Source: Lysobacterales bacterium
Lineage (GTDB): Bacteria > Pseudomonadota > Gammaproteobacteria > Xanthomonadales > SZUA-5
Reading direction: 5' to 3'
Assembly: GCA_019187485.1 (NCBI GenBank)
Contig: JABAQR010000033.1
Coordinates: forward strand, 1 to 64,000
Length of the DNA stretch: 64,000 nt
Below the pieces are notes generated by a model. The model did no database searches. It saw nothing but the letters and a program-made list of their open reading frames with translations, and was not told where the DNA came from. Numbering within the stretch: the stretch's first letter is position 1; every line of letters starts with the position of its first letter. A program made the position numbers and the translations under genes. Of this stretch, positions 17,899-29,935 are shown piece after piece.

Positions 17899-18408
17899 TC
17901 AGCCCTTCTGCCTGGCCGCCGCTCGCTCGCGCAGGATCTTCTGCTTGAGCGCTTCCAGCTCTTCCTTGTTCATGCTCTTGCGGATCTCGGGATCGCCCGT
18001 GGGAGCGATACCGGAAGGACAGGCGACCGGCTGGTTGTTGCTGGGCGTGCCGAATTTCCACATCGCCATGCCGGATTCCAGGCGGAAGGTGGTGGTGCCG
18101 CAGTAGCACTTCGGCCCGTAGTTGTGGCAGACCTTGCCGTCCTGGAACAGCGTGCCGCTCCGCACCTTGAAGCTGGCATCGTGGGTGCTGGTGCTGCCGT
18201 CGCTCCATTGCACCTTCACCGAGCCGTCCTCGTTGGTGGTGGTGGTGCCCTGGCGCACGGCGCTGGTCGGCTCGACGCCCCAGACCTTGATGTCGGCGCG
18301 GGCTACGCTGACGTTCTCGGCGACCAGCGCCGGGCCGGTGGTGGTGGCGTCGCTGCCGCAGGCGACGAGGGTCATGGTGGTGATGGCGAGAACTGTGAAA
18401 CGCTTCAT
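17899..18408 (-). CDS. Predicted lipoprotein, unknown function
   Basis: 169 aa. ATG 18408 follows GGAGGATTCC. The signal MKRFTVLAITTMTLVACGSD has a lipobox Cys at residue 17. The mature part contains three closely spaced cysteines (CHNYGPKCYCGTTTF, residues about 95-110), which could form disulfides or bind a ligand, and a charged C-terminal helix rich in Glu/Lys/Arg. I recognise no family. It follows topA's start region on the same strand but 150 bp upstream, so an independent transcript is likely. Confidence 0.75.
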   Translation of the reverse strand: MKRFTVLAITTMTLVACGSDATTTGPALVAENVSVARADIKVWGVEPTSAVRQGTTTTNEDGSVKVQWSDGSTSTHDASFKVRSGTLFQDGKVCHNYGPKCYCGTTTFRLESGMAMWKFGTPSNNQPVACPSGIAPTGDPEIRKSMNKEELEALKQKILRERAAARQKG

Positions 18409-18593
18409 GGAATCCTCCGGCGATCTGAGTTTGCACGCTGTCTTCACGGAGGCGCGGCGCGGCCGGGGACAAGGCAGGTTGGGCGCAGGCCGCAGGCGTT
18501 CCCGACAGGCGATGCGGACGCTGTCATCCGTCATGCGGCGTGAGTCCCCTCCCGCCCGCGCTTCGCCATCCACGCCTGGGTGAGACTGCGGCG

Positions 18594-19475
18594 ATGCCCG
18601 TCGCCACCTCCCCGCTACTCCCCTGGTTCGCCTTCGCCGCCTGCACCCTGATCTGGGGGTCGACCTGGCTGGCGCACAAATGGGCACTCGCGGACCTGAC
18701 GCCACTCGGGCTCGCCTCGCTGCGCTTTTCCACCGCCGGCGTCCTGTGCCTGATGGTCGCGCGGTTGTCGGGTGAACGCTTCGTGCGCCGCGCCGAACTG
18801 CCTTCACTGCTGCTCGCCGGGGTGCTGATGGCGGGCGCCGCGAACGTGATCACCGCGTGGTCGCTGCAATACATCCCGAGCGGCGTCGGCGCGGTGCTGC
18901 AGGCGCCGATCCCGGTGTGGCTGGCGTTGCTGTCCTGGCGCAGCGACCCGATGCGCCTGCTCGCCTGGCTCGCGGTGCTGCTGGGCTTCGCCGGCGTCGG
19001 GCTGGTGGTGTGGAAGGGTGAAGGCGGCGCGATCGATCCGCTCGCGGCGCTGGTCTGCGCGGCGACGCCACTGGCCTGGTCCTGGGGCTCCCTGCACCAG
19101 CGCGCGCGCGTGCACAGCGGCGGCCTGTTCGCGAACGCCGGCACCCAGATGCTGTTCAGTGGCCTGCTGTGCGTCGCCCTCACCAGCGCCCTCGGCAGCT
19201 ACACTCAGCACGGCGACGTCGGCCAGCGCGCATGGATCTCTGCCGCCTGGCTCATCGTCGGCGGTTCCTGCATCGCCTTCGCCTCCTACCAGTACCTCGC
19301 CAAGGTCTGGCACCCGGCGCGCGCCGGCAGTTTCTCCTACCTCAACCCGGTGATCGCCGTGCTGCTCGGCTGGGCCCTCGGCGGCGAGGCACTCGGGCTG
19401 CAACTGATCCTCGGCATGGGCGTGGTGCTGGTGTCGGTGGCGGCGCTCCAGGCGGCGACGCGCAGCAAGGACTGA
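18594..19475 (+). CDS. EamA/DMT-superfamily transporter
   Basis: 293 aa from ATG 18594; a GTG 18 codons earlier is possible but gives a non-hydrophobic extension. About ten membrane segments in two EamA repeats are visible. The first repeat starts FAACTLIWGSTWLAHKWAL, the typical DMT signature. The final segments include the conserved YLNPVIAVLLGW motif. Family members export metabolites or amino acids; the substrate is unknown. Confidence 0.9.
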   Translation: MPVATSPLLPWFAFAACTLIWGSTWLAHKWALADLTPLGLASLRFSTAGVLCLMVARLSGERFVRRAELPSLLLAGVLMAGAANVITAWSLQYIPSGVGAVLQAPIPVWLALLSWRSDPMRLLAWLAVLLGFAGVGLVVWKGEGGAIDPLAALVCAATPLAWSWGSLHQRARVHSGGLFANAGTQMLFSGLLCVALTSALGSYTQHGDVGQRAWISAAWLIVGGSCIAFASYQYLAKVWHPARAGSFSYLNPVIAVLLGWALGGEALGLQLILGMGVVLVSVAALQAATRSKD

Positions 19476-19487
19476 CATCACGCGTCC

Positions 19488-19520
19488 CGTGGGAGTGGGG
19501 ACACCAGCCGCGAGCTTTTC
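19488..19520 (+). repeat. Degenerate REP-like fragment
   Basis: CCCGTGGGAGTGGGGACACCAGCCGCGAGC resembles a damaged version of the GTGGGAGCGG...CAGCCGCGA unit at 1211, without a partner copy. Confidence 0.35.
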
Positions 19521-19633
19521 GGCCAAACCAGGAGAAGCCTGCGCCGACGGCGGTGCCCACGCTCTGTCGACCGTCCAGCCGGTCGCACTGCACGCGATGC
19601 TCCTACAATGCGTTGTGCGCCGGGAGCCATCCG

Positions 19634-20227
19634 ATGAGCGACAAGCCCCTCTACCACGACGGCATGCGCCAGTTGCAGGAGGCGCGCGAGACCCGCGCGC
19701 TCGCCGATCGCCTGGAGCAGGTCATTGTACGCAGTGCGTTCACGGACGAAGATCGCGCCTTCATCGCCCGCTGCTCGATGCTGTTCGTCGCCAGCGCCGA
19801 TGCCGAGGGTGCCCCGGATTGCTCCTACAAGGGCGGCGTGCCGGGCTTCGTGCGGATCGTCGACGAGCGCACGCTCGCGATCCCCGACTACGATGGCAAC
19901 GGCATGTACCGCAGTTGGGGCAACGTGCGGGTCAACCCGCAGGTCGGTCTGCTGTTCATCGACTTCGAGCAGCCCAAACGCCTGCGCGTCAACGGCCGCG
20001 CCCGCGTCGAGCCTCCGGACGCGACCATGGAAGGCGCCGTGTTCGTCATCCGCGTCGCCGTCGAACGCATCTTCCCCAACTGCCCGCGCCACCTGCACCG
20101 CATGCAGACGCTCGCGCTCTCCGACCACTCCCCGCGCCCCGGCCACACCCCGCCGGTGCCTGGCTGGAAACAGAGCGAGCAGTTCCGCGATTACCTGCCG
20201 CCGCGCGACCAGCCGCAACCGGAGTGA
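19634..20227 (+). CDS. Pyridoxamine-5'-phosphate-oxidase-like flavoprotein
   Basis: 197 aa. The split-barrel FMN-binding fold is suggested by RCSMLFVASADAEGAPDCSYKGG (residues about 46-68) and by the GNVRVNPQVGLLFIDFEQPKRLRVNGRA segment. Members of this group (PPOX/Pnp-like) bind FMN or heme and reduce small molecules; the true reaction is unknown. The C-terminal CPRHLHRMQ is a conserved patch of the related MSMEG_1061 group. Isolated gene. Confidence 0.8.
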   Translation: MSDKPLYHDGMRQLQEARETRALADRLEQVIVRSAFTDEDRAFIARCSMLFVASADAEGAPDCSYKGGVPGFVRIVDERTLAIPDYDGNGMYRSWGNVRVNPQVGLLFIDFEQPKRLRVNGRARVEPPDATMEGAVFVIRVAVERIFPNCPRHLHRMQTLALSDHSPRPGHTPPVPGWKQSEQFRDYLPPRDQPQPE

Positions 20228-20469
20228 CGTGTGCGCCGCGTCCCCGGCGCGGTATCGGAGGGAAACAGCACCTCGATCCGCCAGGAGTCGATACGCTCGG
20301 CAATCGTCGCCGTGGTGATGCCGCGCTCTGCGAGCACCGGCCTGCCGAAGGCGGCCTTGGCATCGATCGCGATCGGTCGGTCATGGGTGGACGATCGGCT
20401 GGAAACAAAGGAGTGGCGGTGTCCGCTTACACGACCGAGCGCAGCGCAACCGCGCGGACCACTCGCCAC

Positions 20470-21159
20470 TCACCGCCTCCCCCGTGCCATCCCGGTCAGC
20501 CGCGCGATCAGGATCGCCACGTAGAGCACGCCGACCACCTGCTGCAGCATCGCCAGCGCACGCGCAGGTGGTGCGACCGGGGTGATCTCGCCGTAGCCGG
20601 TCGAGGTCAGGGTGGTCATGCTGTAGTAGACGAGGTCCGACCAACCGATCCGGCCGTCCGGGTTGTTGGCCTCGTTGATGTAGATCGCGGTCGCATCGTA
20701 GTGGATCACGATCGCATAGGCGCTGGCCCACAGCAGCGCCAGCAACACGTAGATGCAGGCCAGCGCGTACAGCTCGTCGACGGTGACGATCTCGTCGTGC
20801 AGCACGTACCGCAGCAGCAGCACCACCGCGTAGGCGTGGAAGGCGACCTGGAACACCAGCATCGGCGCTTGCACGCCACTCCAGCCGGGAAGCGCCAGGT
20901 GCAGCAGTTGCAGCAGCACCAGCGGCAGCGAGATCGCCCAGCCGCCGCGCAGCCACAATGCATGCACGCGCAGCATGCGCATCACGCTCAGCACCACGCC
21001 GATGTCCAGCAGTTGCGCGAGCGTGCGCAGGCTGCGGTTGTCGTCGGCGAAGGGATACAGCACCAGACTCAGCGCCAGCACCAGCAGCAGGCCGATGGAG
21101 GGTTGCAGGCGGCGCACCCGCATCGTCGGGTTTGGCTCTGGCTTGGGGAAGGATCGCAT
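20470..21159 (-). CDS. Two-pore-helix-type potassium channel
   Basis: 229 aa from ATG 21159; ATG 21123 (12 codons in) is an alternative. About six hydrophobic segments are visible. The last loop has the selectivity filter TSTGYGEIT (near residue 195) followed by a hydrophobic gating helix, so the topology fits a voltage-sensor-like or Ion_trans_2 potassium channel. No cytoplasmic RCK domain follows, and the protein stops shortly after the last helix. Confidence 0.85.
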   Translation of the reverse strand: MRSFPKPEPNPTMRVRRLQPSIGLLLVLALSLVLYPFADDNRSLRTLAQLLDIGVVLSVMRMLRVHALWLRGGWAISLPLVLLQLLHLALPGWSGVQAPMLVFQVAFHAYAVVLLLRYVLHDEIVTVDELYALACIYVLLALLWASAYAIVIHYDATAIYINEANNPDGRIGWSDLVYYSMTTLTSTGYGEITPVAPPARALAMLQQVVGVLYVAILIARLTGMARGRR

Positions 21160-21262
21160 GCAAGGTCGATCTCGTGGCCGGATTGCGACCGGCGCAACGC
21201 GCGCATCGCGCCCGCCGGGGAACCGCGCTAGCCTACGCGCCTTTGTCGACCGGAGACTGCCG

Positions 21263-22192
21263 ATGCGTGCTCTGCGCAGCTGGATATGGTTGAGCCCACT
21301 GCTGGTGGTTGCCTGTGCGAGCACGCGCGCTCCGACACCGCCGTCTGCCCCCGCACCGACGGCCACGCACACGGCCGACAACTACGAGCTGGACGGGCTG
21401 ATGAGCGTGCTCTGGCAGCGCAGCTCGGCCGAGGCCGAGGCGCTGTACCTGCAGGCCTGGGGCGGTGCCCGGCGCGTGCTCGACGCCGCGCTGGCAGACC
21501 CTCGCTGGACCGCAGCCATCGAGCAGGGCGGGGACTACGGTCGCCTGCCCCCCGCAATCATCGTCGACATCGACGAAACCATACTCGATACCTCGGACTA
21601 CATGGTCGAACGCCTGCGCAGCGGCAAGCCCTTCACGCGCGCGGGCTGGAATGCCTATGTGCAGCGGGCGAGTGCCACGCCGGTGCCGGGCGCGCTGGAT
21701 TTCCTCCAGTACGCCGCAAGCAAGGGCGTGACCGTGTTCTACCTGTCCAACCGCGAGGGGGCCGCACCGGCGCAAGGTTTGCTCGACGAGATCGAACCGA
21801 CTCGCCGCAATCTCGCCAATTTCGGTTTCCCGGACACGGCCGACACCCGCAGTTTCCTGTTCCGCGACCCCAATCGTGGATGGAAGGAGAAGGGACCGCG
21901 GCGCGCCGAAGTGGCGAAGACCCATCGCATCCTGATGCTCGCCGGCGACAACCTCTACGACTTCGTCGATGTCCCGACGCCCAGCCGCGAGAAACGCGAT
22001 GCCGCGGTGGAGAAGCACAAAGGCTGGCTGGGCACGCGCTGGATCGTGCTGCCGAACCCGATGTACGGCTCTTGGGACAGCGTGATCGCCGGCACCAGCG
22101 AGGGCGCCGACGCGCGCCGCCTGCGCTTGCAGGCGGTGGGACTCACGCCTGAGAGTGCCGACACGATCGCCAACGGTGGCTTCGAGCGCTGA
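21263..22192 (+). CDS. HAD-superfamily acid phosphatase lipoprotein (class C, e(P4)-like)
   Basis: 309 aa, ATG after GGAGA. The lipoprotein signal has VVACAST with the Cys near residue 18. The HAD motif I DIDETILDTSDYM is near residue 103 and the metal-binding GDNLYDF is near 235. Haemophilus e(P4) relatives dephosphorylate 5'-nucleotides (for example NMN) at the outer membrane. The final region WIVLPNPMYGSWD is a family signature. The gene is divergent from the potassium channel. Confidence 0.9.
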   Translation: MRALRSWIWLSPLLVVACASTRAPTPPSAPAPTATHTADNYELDGLMSVLWQRSSAEAEALYLQAWGGARRVLDAALADPRWTAAIEQGGDYGRLPPAIIVDIDETILDTSDYMVERLRSGKPFTRAGWNAYVQRASATPVPGALDFLQYAASKGVTVFYLSNREGAAPAQGLLDEIEPTRRNLANFGFPDTADTRSFLFRDPNRGWKEKGPRRAEVAKTHRILMLAGDNLYDFVDVPTPSREKRDAAVEKHKGWLGTRWIVLPNPMYGSWDSVIAGTSEGADARRLRLQAVGLTPESADTIANGGFER

Positions 22193-22319
22193 GGCGCACA
22201 TACCGGACGGGTCGGTTCGAGGCGAAGGCGCAGAGACGTGCAAGGGCCCGATCAGGGCACACCGTTCGTTGCTTTTCTCCGCATCTCCGGCGCCGCCTTC
22301 GTGTCGAACCGGTGCGCGC

Positions 22320-24993
<2,674 letters not shown>

Positions 24994-25134
24994 CACGCAG
25001 GGCGTAAGGAGTCGCTGGCATGGTGGTCGCTTTCCCGTGCGGCCTTCGCGCCCTGCGCGCTTCTTCCCGATCGACGCCGCGACGCTTCATCTCCGACGGA
25101 TCGGGCGTCTCTGGCGAGTATCCAGGCGACACCG

Positions 25135-27555
25135 CTACTCGTACCGCAAGGCCGCCGCCGGTCCGATGCGCGCGGCGCGGCGTGCGGGAATCAGGCAGCT
25201 CAACGCCGCGATCACGATCAGGGTGGCCGCCGCGGCGGCGAGCAACGGCAGGTCGAAGGCGCGCACACCCACGAAGACACCTGCGCACAGTCGCAGCACC
25301 AACAGCGCCAGCGGCAGTGCCAGCAACACGCCGATCAGGACCAGGCGCAGGCCGCGCCAGCCGATCTCGCGCGCGACCCGCGCCGGCTGGGCGCCGAGCG
25401 CCTGGCGCACGCCGAACTCGCGCCTGCGCATGTGCACGAACTGGGTCAGCAGGCCGTACAGTCCGAGCGCGACCAGCACCAGGCCGACCGCCGACAGCAC
25501 GCCGACGACCGCGCTCGCCAGACGCTGCGGCAGCAGAGCGATCGCAGCCTGCTCGGACAGCCGGAATACCCGCGGCGGCGGCAGGTTCGGATCGATCCTT
25601 GCAATCACGCCGGCGAGTGCAGCGGCCGCCGCGCCCGGCGCCATCGGGCTGCGCAACAGCAGGCTGAGTCCGGTCATCGGTCGCTGCGCCAGCGGCAGCA
25701 GCAGATAGCCGCGCGGCGGCTCGCCCGCGCGCGTGGTCTGGCTGTCCTCGATCACGCCGACGACCGTGAGCCGGCTGCGCTGGTCGCCATCGCCATAACC
25801 GAACTCGCGGCCGAGCGGATCGCGCTCGCCGAAGACCTGGCGCGCGAGCGTGCGGTTGATGATCGCGACCGGCGGACCGTCGGCGCGATCGCCGGCATCG
25901 AAGTCGCGTCCGCGCAGCGGGATCCCGAGCAGCTCGGCGAATCCGGGGCTGACCACATTGGTTTCCGGATAGATGCCTTCAGGCGGCAAACCCTCGCCTT
26001 CGATGCTGCCGAGCGACATCGAGGACAGCGTCAGCGGCACCACGGCGGCGAGCGCGGCGGCCTCGACGCCGGGCAGTGCGCCGGCGGCTTCCAGCAGCGC
26101 CTGCGCGGTCGGCTGGGCATTGGTGTCGCCGTAGCCGGCGGTCGCGAGATCGAGTTCCAGCGTGAGTACGCCGTCCACCTTGATCCCGGGATCGGCGATC
26201 TCGCCCTGGTCGGTGGCCTTGAGGATCGCTCCGCCGCCGACCAACAGCACCAGGGTCGCCGCCACCTGGAGCACCGCCAGCAGCTGCTGCGAGCGTTGCG
26301 GACGGAAGCGTGCGACCTCGCCGACGAGGCGACTGCGCGCGGCGCGCCAGGCGGGGAAGAGGCCGCAGGCGCAGGCCGTCAGCAGGGTCAGCGCGAGCGC
26401 GAAGCCGAGCAGGCGCCAGTCCGGCGCGAGCTCGAAGTGCAGCGGAATCGGGACCGGCAGCGGTACCGCCAGCAGCAGCTTCAGTGCGGCCCAGGCCAGC
26501 GCGCTGCCGAGTGCGCTGGCGACCAGCGCCAGCAGCAGCGACTCGGCCAGCATCATCGCCGTCAGTTGCCCGCGCGAGGCGCCGAGCGAGAGCCGCAGCG
26601 CGAGTTCGCTGCGGCGCTCTTCGGCACGCGCCAGCGTCAGTCCGGCGACGTTGATGCAGGCCACCAGCAGCAGGGTCGCGACCAACAGGCCGAGCACACC
26701 CGCGAAGATCAGCACGGCGCGCATCGCCGGGCCGGGCAGCGGACGCAGGGGCGCGGCATCCAGGCGCAGTGCGGCGCCCTCGCCGCCGAGCGCGCTGCGT
26801 TCGGCCGACAGCCGCGCACCGATGGTGGCGAGTTCGGCGCGCGCCTCCTCGAGGCTGCGTCCGGGGGCCAGGCGCGCGCCCATCAGCAGCCATTGCGCGA
26901 GCCGGTTTTCGTAGAGATCGCCCTCACTCGGACGCAGTTGCGCGCGGCGCGTGATCGGCAGGAAGTATTCGGGCGACAGGCCGGCGATGTGGCCGCGGAA
27001 GGCGGGCGCGGCGACGCCGACCACCGTGTAGCCGGCGCCATTGATGGTGAGCATGCGCCCGACGATCGTCGGATCGCCGCCGTATCGACGCTGCCAGGTG
27101 GCATGCGCGAGCACCACCGCCGGGACGTCGCCGGCGTACGTCATATCCCGCGCGAACAGCAGACGTCCAAGCGCCGGGCGCACGCCGAGTGCGGCGAAGT
27201 AGTGGTCATCCACCAGCATGCCGAATCCGTTGTCGGCGCTCGCCTGCCCGACGCGCACCGAGAGCAGCGCGAAGCTGTAGGCGTAGACCTGCTCCAGGGT
27301 CTGCGCCTGCGCGCGGAGGTCGCGGTAGTCGGGCCAGGACTGGCTGTCCAGCGAGAACTCGGAACGGTTGATTTCCACCAGTCCCGGATGCGCGGCGATG
27401 CCGGGCAAGGGCCGCAACAGACCCACGTTCACCACCGTGAACAGCGCCGTCAGCGCGGCCATCGCCAGCGCCAGCGGCAGCAGCGCGAGGGCGGCGAGCA
27501 GCGGACGGCGTGCCCATTGCTGCAGGGCGTAGCGCAGATTGCGTGCGAAGTGCAT
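25135..27555 (-). CDS. Orphan MacB/FtsX-type ABC permease (ADOP family)
   Basis: 806 aa. An N-terminal membrane helix (residues about 20-45) is followed by a large periplasmic MacB_PCD-like domain, three FtsX helices (about 285-400), a further helix, a second periplasmic domain and a final three-helix FtsX block (about 670-790). This duplicated layout without an ATPase is the 'orphan permease' type. No MacB ATPase or MacA adaptor is adjacent. Possible roles are lipoprotein or peptide efflux or envelope signalling. Confidence 0.85.
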   Translation of the reverse strand: MHFARNLRYALQQWARRPLLAALALLPLALAMAALTALFTVVNVGLLRPLPGIAAHPGLVEINRSEFSLDSQSWPDYRDLRAQAQTLEQVYAYSFALLSVRVGQASADNGFGMLVDDHYFAALGVRPALGRLLFARDMTYAGDVPAVVLAHATWQRRYGGDPTIVGRMLTINGAGYTVVGVAAPAFRGHIAGLSPEYFLPITRRAQLRPSEGDLYENRLAQWLLMGARLAPGRSLEEARAELATIGARLSAERSALGGEGAALRLDAAPLRPLPGPAMRAVLIFAGVLGLLVATLLLVACINVAGLTLARAEERRSELALRLSLGASRGQLTAMMLAESLLLALVASALGSALAWAALKLLLAVPLPVPIPLHFELAPDWRLLGFALALTLLTACACGLFPAWRAARSRLVGEVARFRPQRSQQLLAVLQVAATLVLLVGGGAILKATDQGEIADPGIKVDGVLTLELDLATAGYGDTNAQPTAQALLEAAGALPGVEAAALAAVVPLTLSSMSLGSIEGEGLPPEGIYPETNVVSPGFAELLGIPLRGRDFDAGDRADGPPVAIINRTLARQVFGERDPLGREFGYGDGDQRSRLTVVGVIEDSQTTRAGEPPRGYLLLPLAQRPMTGLSLLLRSPMAPGAAAAALAGVIARIDPNLPPPRVFRLSEQAAIALLPQRLASAVVGVLSAVGLVLVALGLYGLLTQFVHMRRREFGVRQALGAQPARVAREIGWRGLRLVLIGVLLALPLALLVLRLCAGVFVGVRAFDLPLLAAAAATLIVIAALSCLIPARRAARIGPAAALRYE

Positions 27556-27726
27556 AGGCGACTCCAGTCAAGCCGGCGAACGACAAGCACGTGGCGTGCC
27601 ATCCACCGGTGGCGCTCGTGGCGAGCGCGCGCGCGCTTCGCGACGGCGATGGTGTCCGTCTGCGCAAGGCTTTGTCCGCTTTCGTCACGACGCGAACTAG
27701 ACTGCAAGCGTGTCCGGGAGATGAGC

Positions 27727-28575
27727 ATGCCCTGCCGACCCGAGCTGCTGGCCGAAGTCGAACTCTTCGAGCACCTGGACGAGGGCGAGCGCGAGCACCT
27801 GGCCGCTTTCATCGGCTGGCGCGAACTCGCCGCCGGCAGCGAGCTGTTCCGGACCGGCCAGCCCGGCGAGGCGATGTACGTGATCAAGCGCGGCGAGATC
27901 GAGCTCTACATCAAGGACCACGCCGGCCAGAAGATCGTCCTCGCGACCGCCACCGAGGGTCAGGTGTTCGGCGAGATGGCCCTGCTCGACCACGGCCCGC
28001 GCACCGCCACCGCCTGCGCGATCAGTGACTGCGAACTGCTCGAACTCGATCGCGACAGCCTGCTGCGACTGTTCCAGACCACGCCGAAGGCCGCGCTCAG
28101 CCTGCTCGCGGCGATGAGCCACATGACCCGCAAGGCCGACGAGTTGCTGCGCACACGGGTCTCGCGCAACGTCAACACCGAGGTCGAGGAGAAGCTGACC
28201 TTCTTCCAGCGCGCTTCCGACGCGATCAGCGCCTTCAGCGGCAGCTTCCTGTTCCTGTTGCTGAATGCGCTCTGGTTCGCGCTGTGGATCGGCGCCAACG
28301 CGCTCGGGCTGGTCGGCTTCGATCCCTATCCCTTCGGCATGCTGACCACGATCGTCTCGCTGGAGGCGATCTTCCTGTCCTGCTTCGTGCTGATCAGCCA
28401 GACCCGCCAGGCCGAGAAGGACCGCGTGCGCTCCGACATCGAGTACGAGGTCAACATCAAGGCCGAGCTCGAGGTCGCCCATCTGCACGAGAAGACCGAC
28501 CAGATCTACACCCACATGCTCGAGCACTTCGCGAAGCTCGAGAAGCGCCTGCAATGCATCGAGGAGCGCCGCTGA
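27727..28575 (+). CDS. Cyclic-nucleotide-binding domain fused to DUF1003 membrane protein
   Basis: 282 aa from ATG 27727, which sits 6 nt after GGGAG; ATG 27721 directly abuts it. Residues 10-125 form a cNMP-binding beta-roll (GEAMYVIKRGEIELYI, then FGEMALLDHGPRTATA, the phosphate-binding cassette). Residues about 150-250 are a DUF1003 two-helix membrane domain with the FSGSFLFLLLNALWFALWI signature, and a charged coiled-coil tail follows. It plausibly senses cAMP or c-di-GMP at the inner membrane. Output unknown. Confidence 0.87.
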   Translation: MPCRPELLAEVELFEHLDEGEREHLAAFIGWRELAAGSELFRTGQPGEAMYVIKRGEIELYIKDHAGQKIVLATATEGQVFGEMALLDHGPRTATACAISDCELLELDRDSLLRLFQTTPKAALSLLAAMSHMTRKADELLRTRVSRNVNTEVEEKLTFFQRASDAISAFSGSFLFLLLNALWFALWIGANALGLVGFDPYPFGMLTTIVSLEAIFLSCFVLISQTRQAEKDRVRSDIEYEVNIKAELEVAHLHEKTDQIYTHMLEHFAKLEKRLQCIEERR

Positions 28576-28590
28576 GCCGGGCGCACCGGA

Positions 28591-29310
28591 TCAACCCTGC
28601 TTCGGCAGCCAGTCGATATCCACGCGGTGGCGCCTCGGGTCGTCGGCGTCGACACGCACGCCGATCTGCTCGCGACCGGCGACGAAGGGCGCCGGATCGA
28701 ACCACAGGCGCTCACTGGTGAACACGTGCACCGTCTGCGTGACCGGATGCTGCCATTGCGCGCGGATCACCCACGGCGAGCGGCCGTTGACCTTGACCGA
28801 GCTGTCGCGATCGACCTCGACGATGCGCGCCTGCACGCTCATCCCGGAGTGTTCCAGCCAGCGCCAGGTACGGATACGCCGGAGTTCCGCAAGCAGAAAG
28901 CCCGTCGCGATGCCGCCGAAGAGCAACGCGAAGACGCCGAGCAGCAGCGGCACGAACCACTGTTCCATGAAGCTGCCGATGCGCGCCTCCTCCGGCGCCG
29001 AGGATCGGTACCAGACCGGTACCTTGTCGCCGGGGTTCCAACCGCGCCAGGAGGAACGCACGCTTCCAACCACTTCGTGGGCCACGCCCGCGCCGCCTTC
29101 CGGCGCCGGTACCACGTAGCGCACGCGCGGCGCGTACACGGTGCCACCCTTGCCGCCGCGGTGACGCTGGTAGCCGACGAGTTCGCCGTCGACCCGCACC
29201 GCATCGGCGCGAAAACGGAAGTGGCTGGCGAGGATGAAGTACTCGCCGATACCGGCACCGGCGCCGACCAGGCCGAACACGAGAATGAAGATCCAGGAGA
29301 CCTTGGACAT
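28591..29310 (-). CDS. DUF3592 membrane protein
   Basis: 239 aa. Membrane helices are at about residues 5-28 and 118-142. The region between (VDGELVGYQRHRGGKGGTVYAPRVRYV, then NPGDKVPVWYRSSAPEEARI) fits the DUF3592 pattern, a predicted periplasmic/extracytoplasmic beta domain. A second such domain follows the second helix. Function unknown. Its stop converges on the cNMP gene with 15 bp between. Confidence 0.8.
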   Translation of the reverse strand: MSKVSWIFILVFGLVGAGAGIGEYFILASHFRFRADAVRVDGELVGYQRHRGGKGGTVYAPRVRYVVPAPEGGAGVAHEVVGSVRSSWRGWNPGDKVPVWYRSSAPEEARIGSFMEQWFVPLLLGVFALLFGGIATGFLLAELRRIRTWRWLEHSGMSVQARIVEVDRDSSVKVNGRSPWVIRAQWQHPVTQTVHVFTSERLWFDPAPFVAGREQIGVRVDADDPRRHRVDIDWLPKQG

Positions 29311-29419
29311 GCCGGCGATGCGCGGGTGCGATCACCCTAGACTCCGCCATTGAACGCATGAGTCAAGCGACCGCTGCCCGCGACGAAAGCCACCGCCGTA
29401 TCCGCCGGTCTGTCCCCGC

Positions 29420-29935
29420 ATGCCCGCCCAACGCGCCGAGTTCGAGCAACTGGTCCGCCGCCTGACGCCGGAGCTGTACCGCTTCGCTTACTGGCTGTGC
29501 CACGACCAGGCGCTCGCCCAGGATCTGGTGCAGGAGGCCTGCCTGCGCGCCTGGCGCTCGCACGCCGACCTGCGCGACGACAAGGCCGCGAAGGCCTGGC
29601 TGATGACCATCGTGCGCCGCGAGCACGCGCGCCTGTACGAACGCAGGCAGCCGCCGCTGGACGACATCGCCGAGGTGGTGATCGAGGACCGCGACACCCC
29701 GAGCGCACAGGAACTGCTGGAAGTGCAGCAGATGCGCGACGCGATCGCGCGGATCGAGCCGAAGTACCGCGAACCGCTGCTGCTGCAACTGGTCGGCGGC
29801 TTCAGTTGCGAGGAGATCGCGCAGCAACTGGGAATCACCGCGGCGGCGGTGATGACCCAGTTGTTCCGTGCGCGCGCCAAGCTCGGCGCGTTGCTGCGCG
29901 GCGACGGACAGGGAAAAGTACATGGACTGTTCTGA
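29420..29935 (+). CDS. ECF-family RNA polymerase sigma factor
   Basis: 171 aa. Sigma2 spans residues about 8-75 (LYRFAYWLCHDQALAQDLVQEACLRAW), and sigma4 spans about 105-155 with a helix-turn-helix (FSCEEIAQQLGITAAAVMTQLFRARAKL). The next gene overlaps by 14 nt and encodes the likely anti-sigma, so the pair is translationally coupled. Typical ECF systems autoregulate; I did not identify the promoter with confidence. Confidence 0.93.
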   Translation: MPAQRAEFEQLVRRLTPELYRFAYWLCHDQALAQDLVQEACLRAWRSHADLRDDKAAKAWLMTIVRREHARLYERRQPPLDDIAEVVIEDRDTPSAQELLEVQQMRDAIARIEPKYREPLLLQLVGGFSCEEIAQQLGITAAAVMTQLFRARAKLGALLRGDGQGKVHGLF

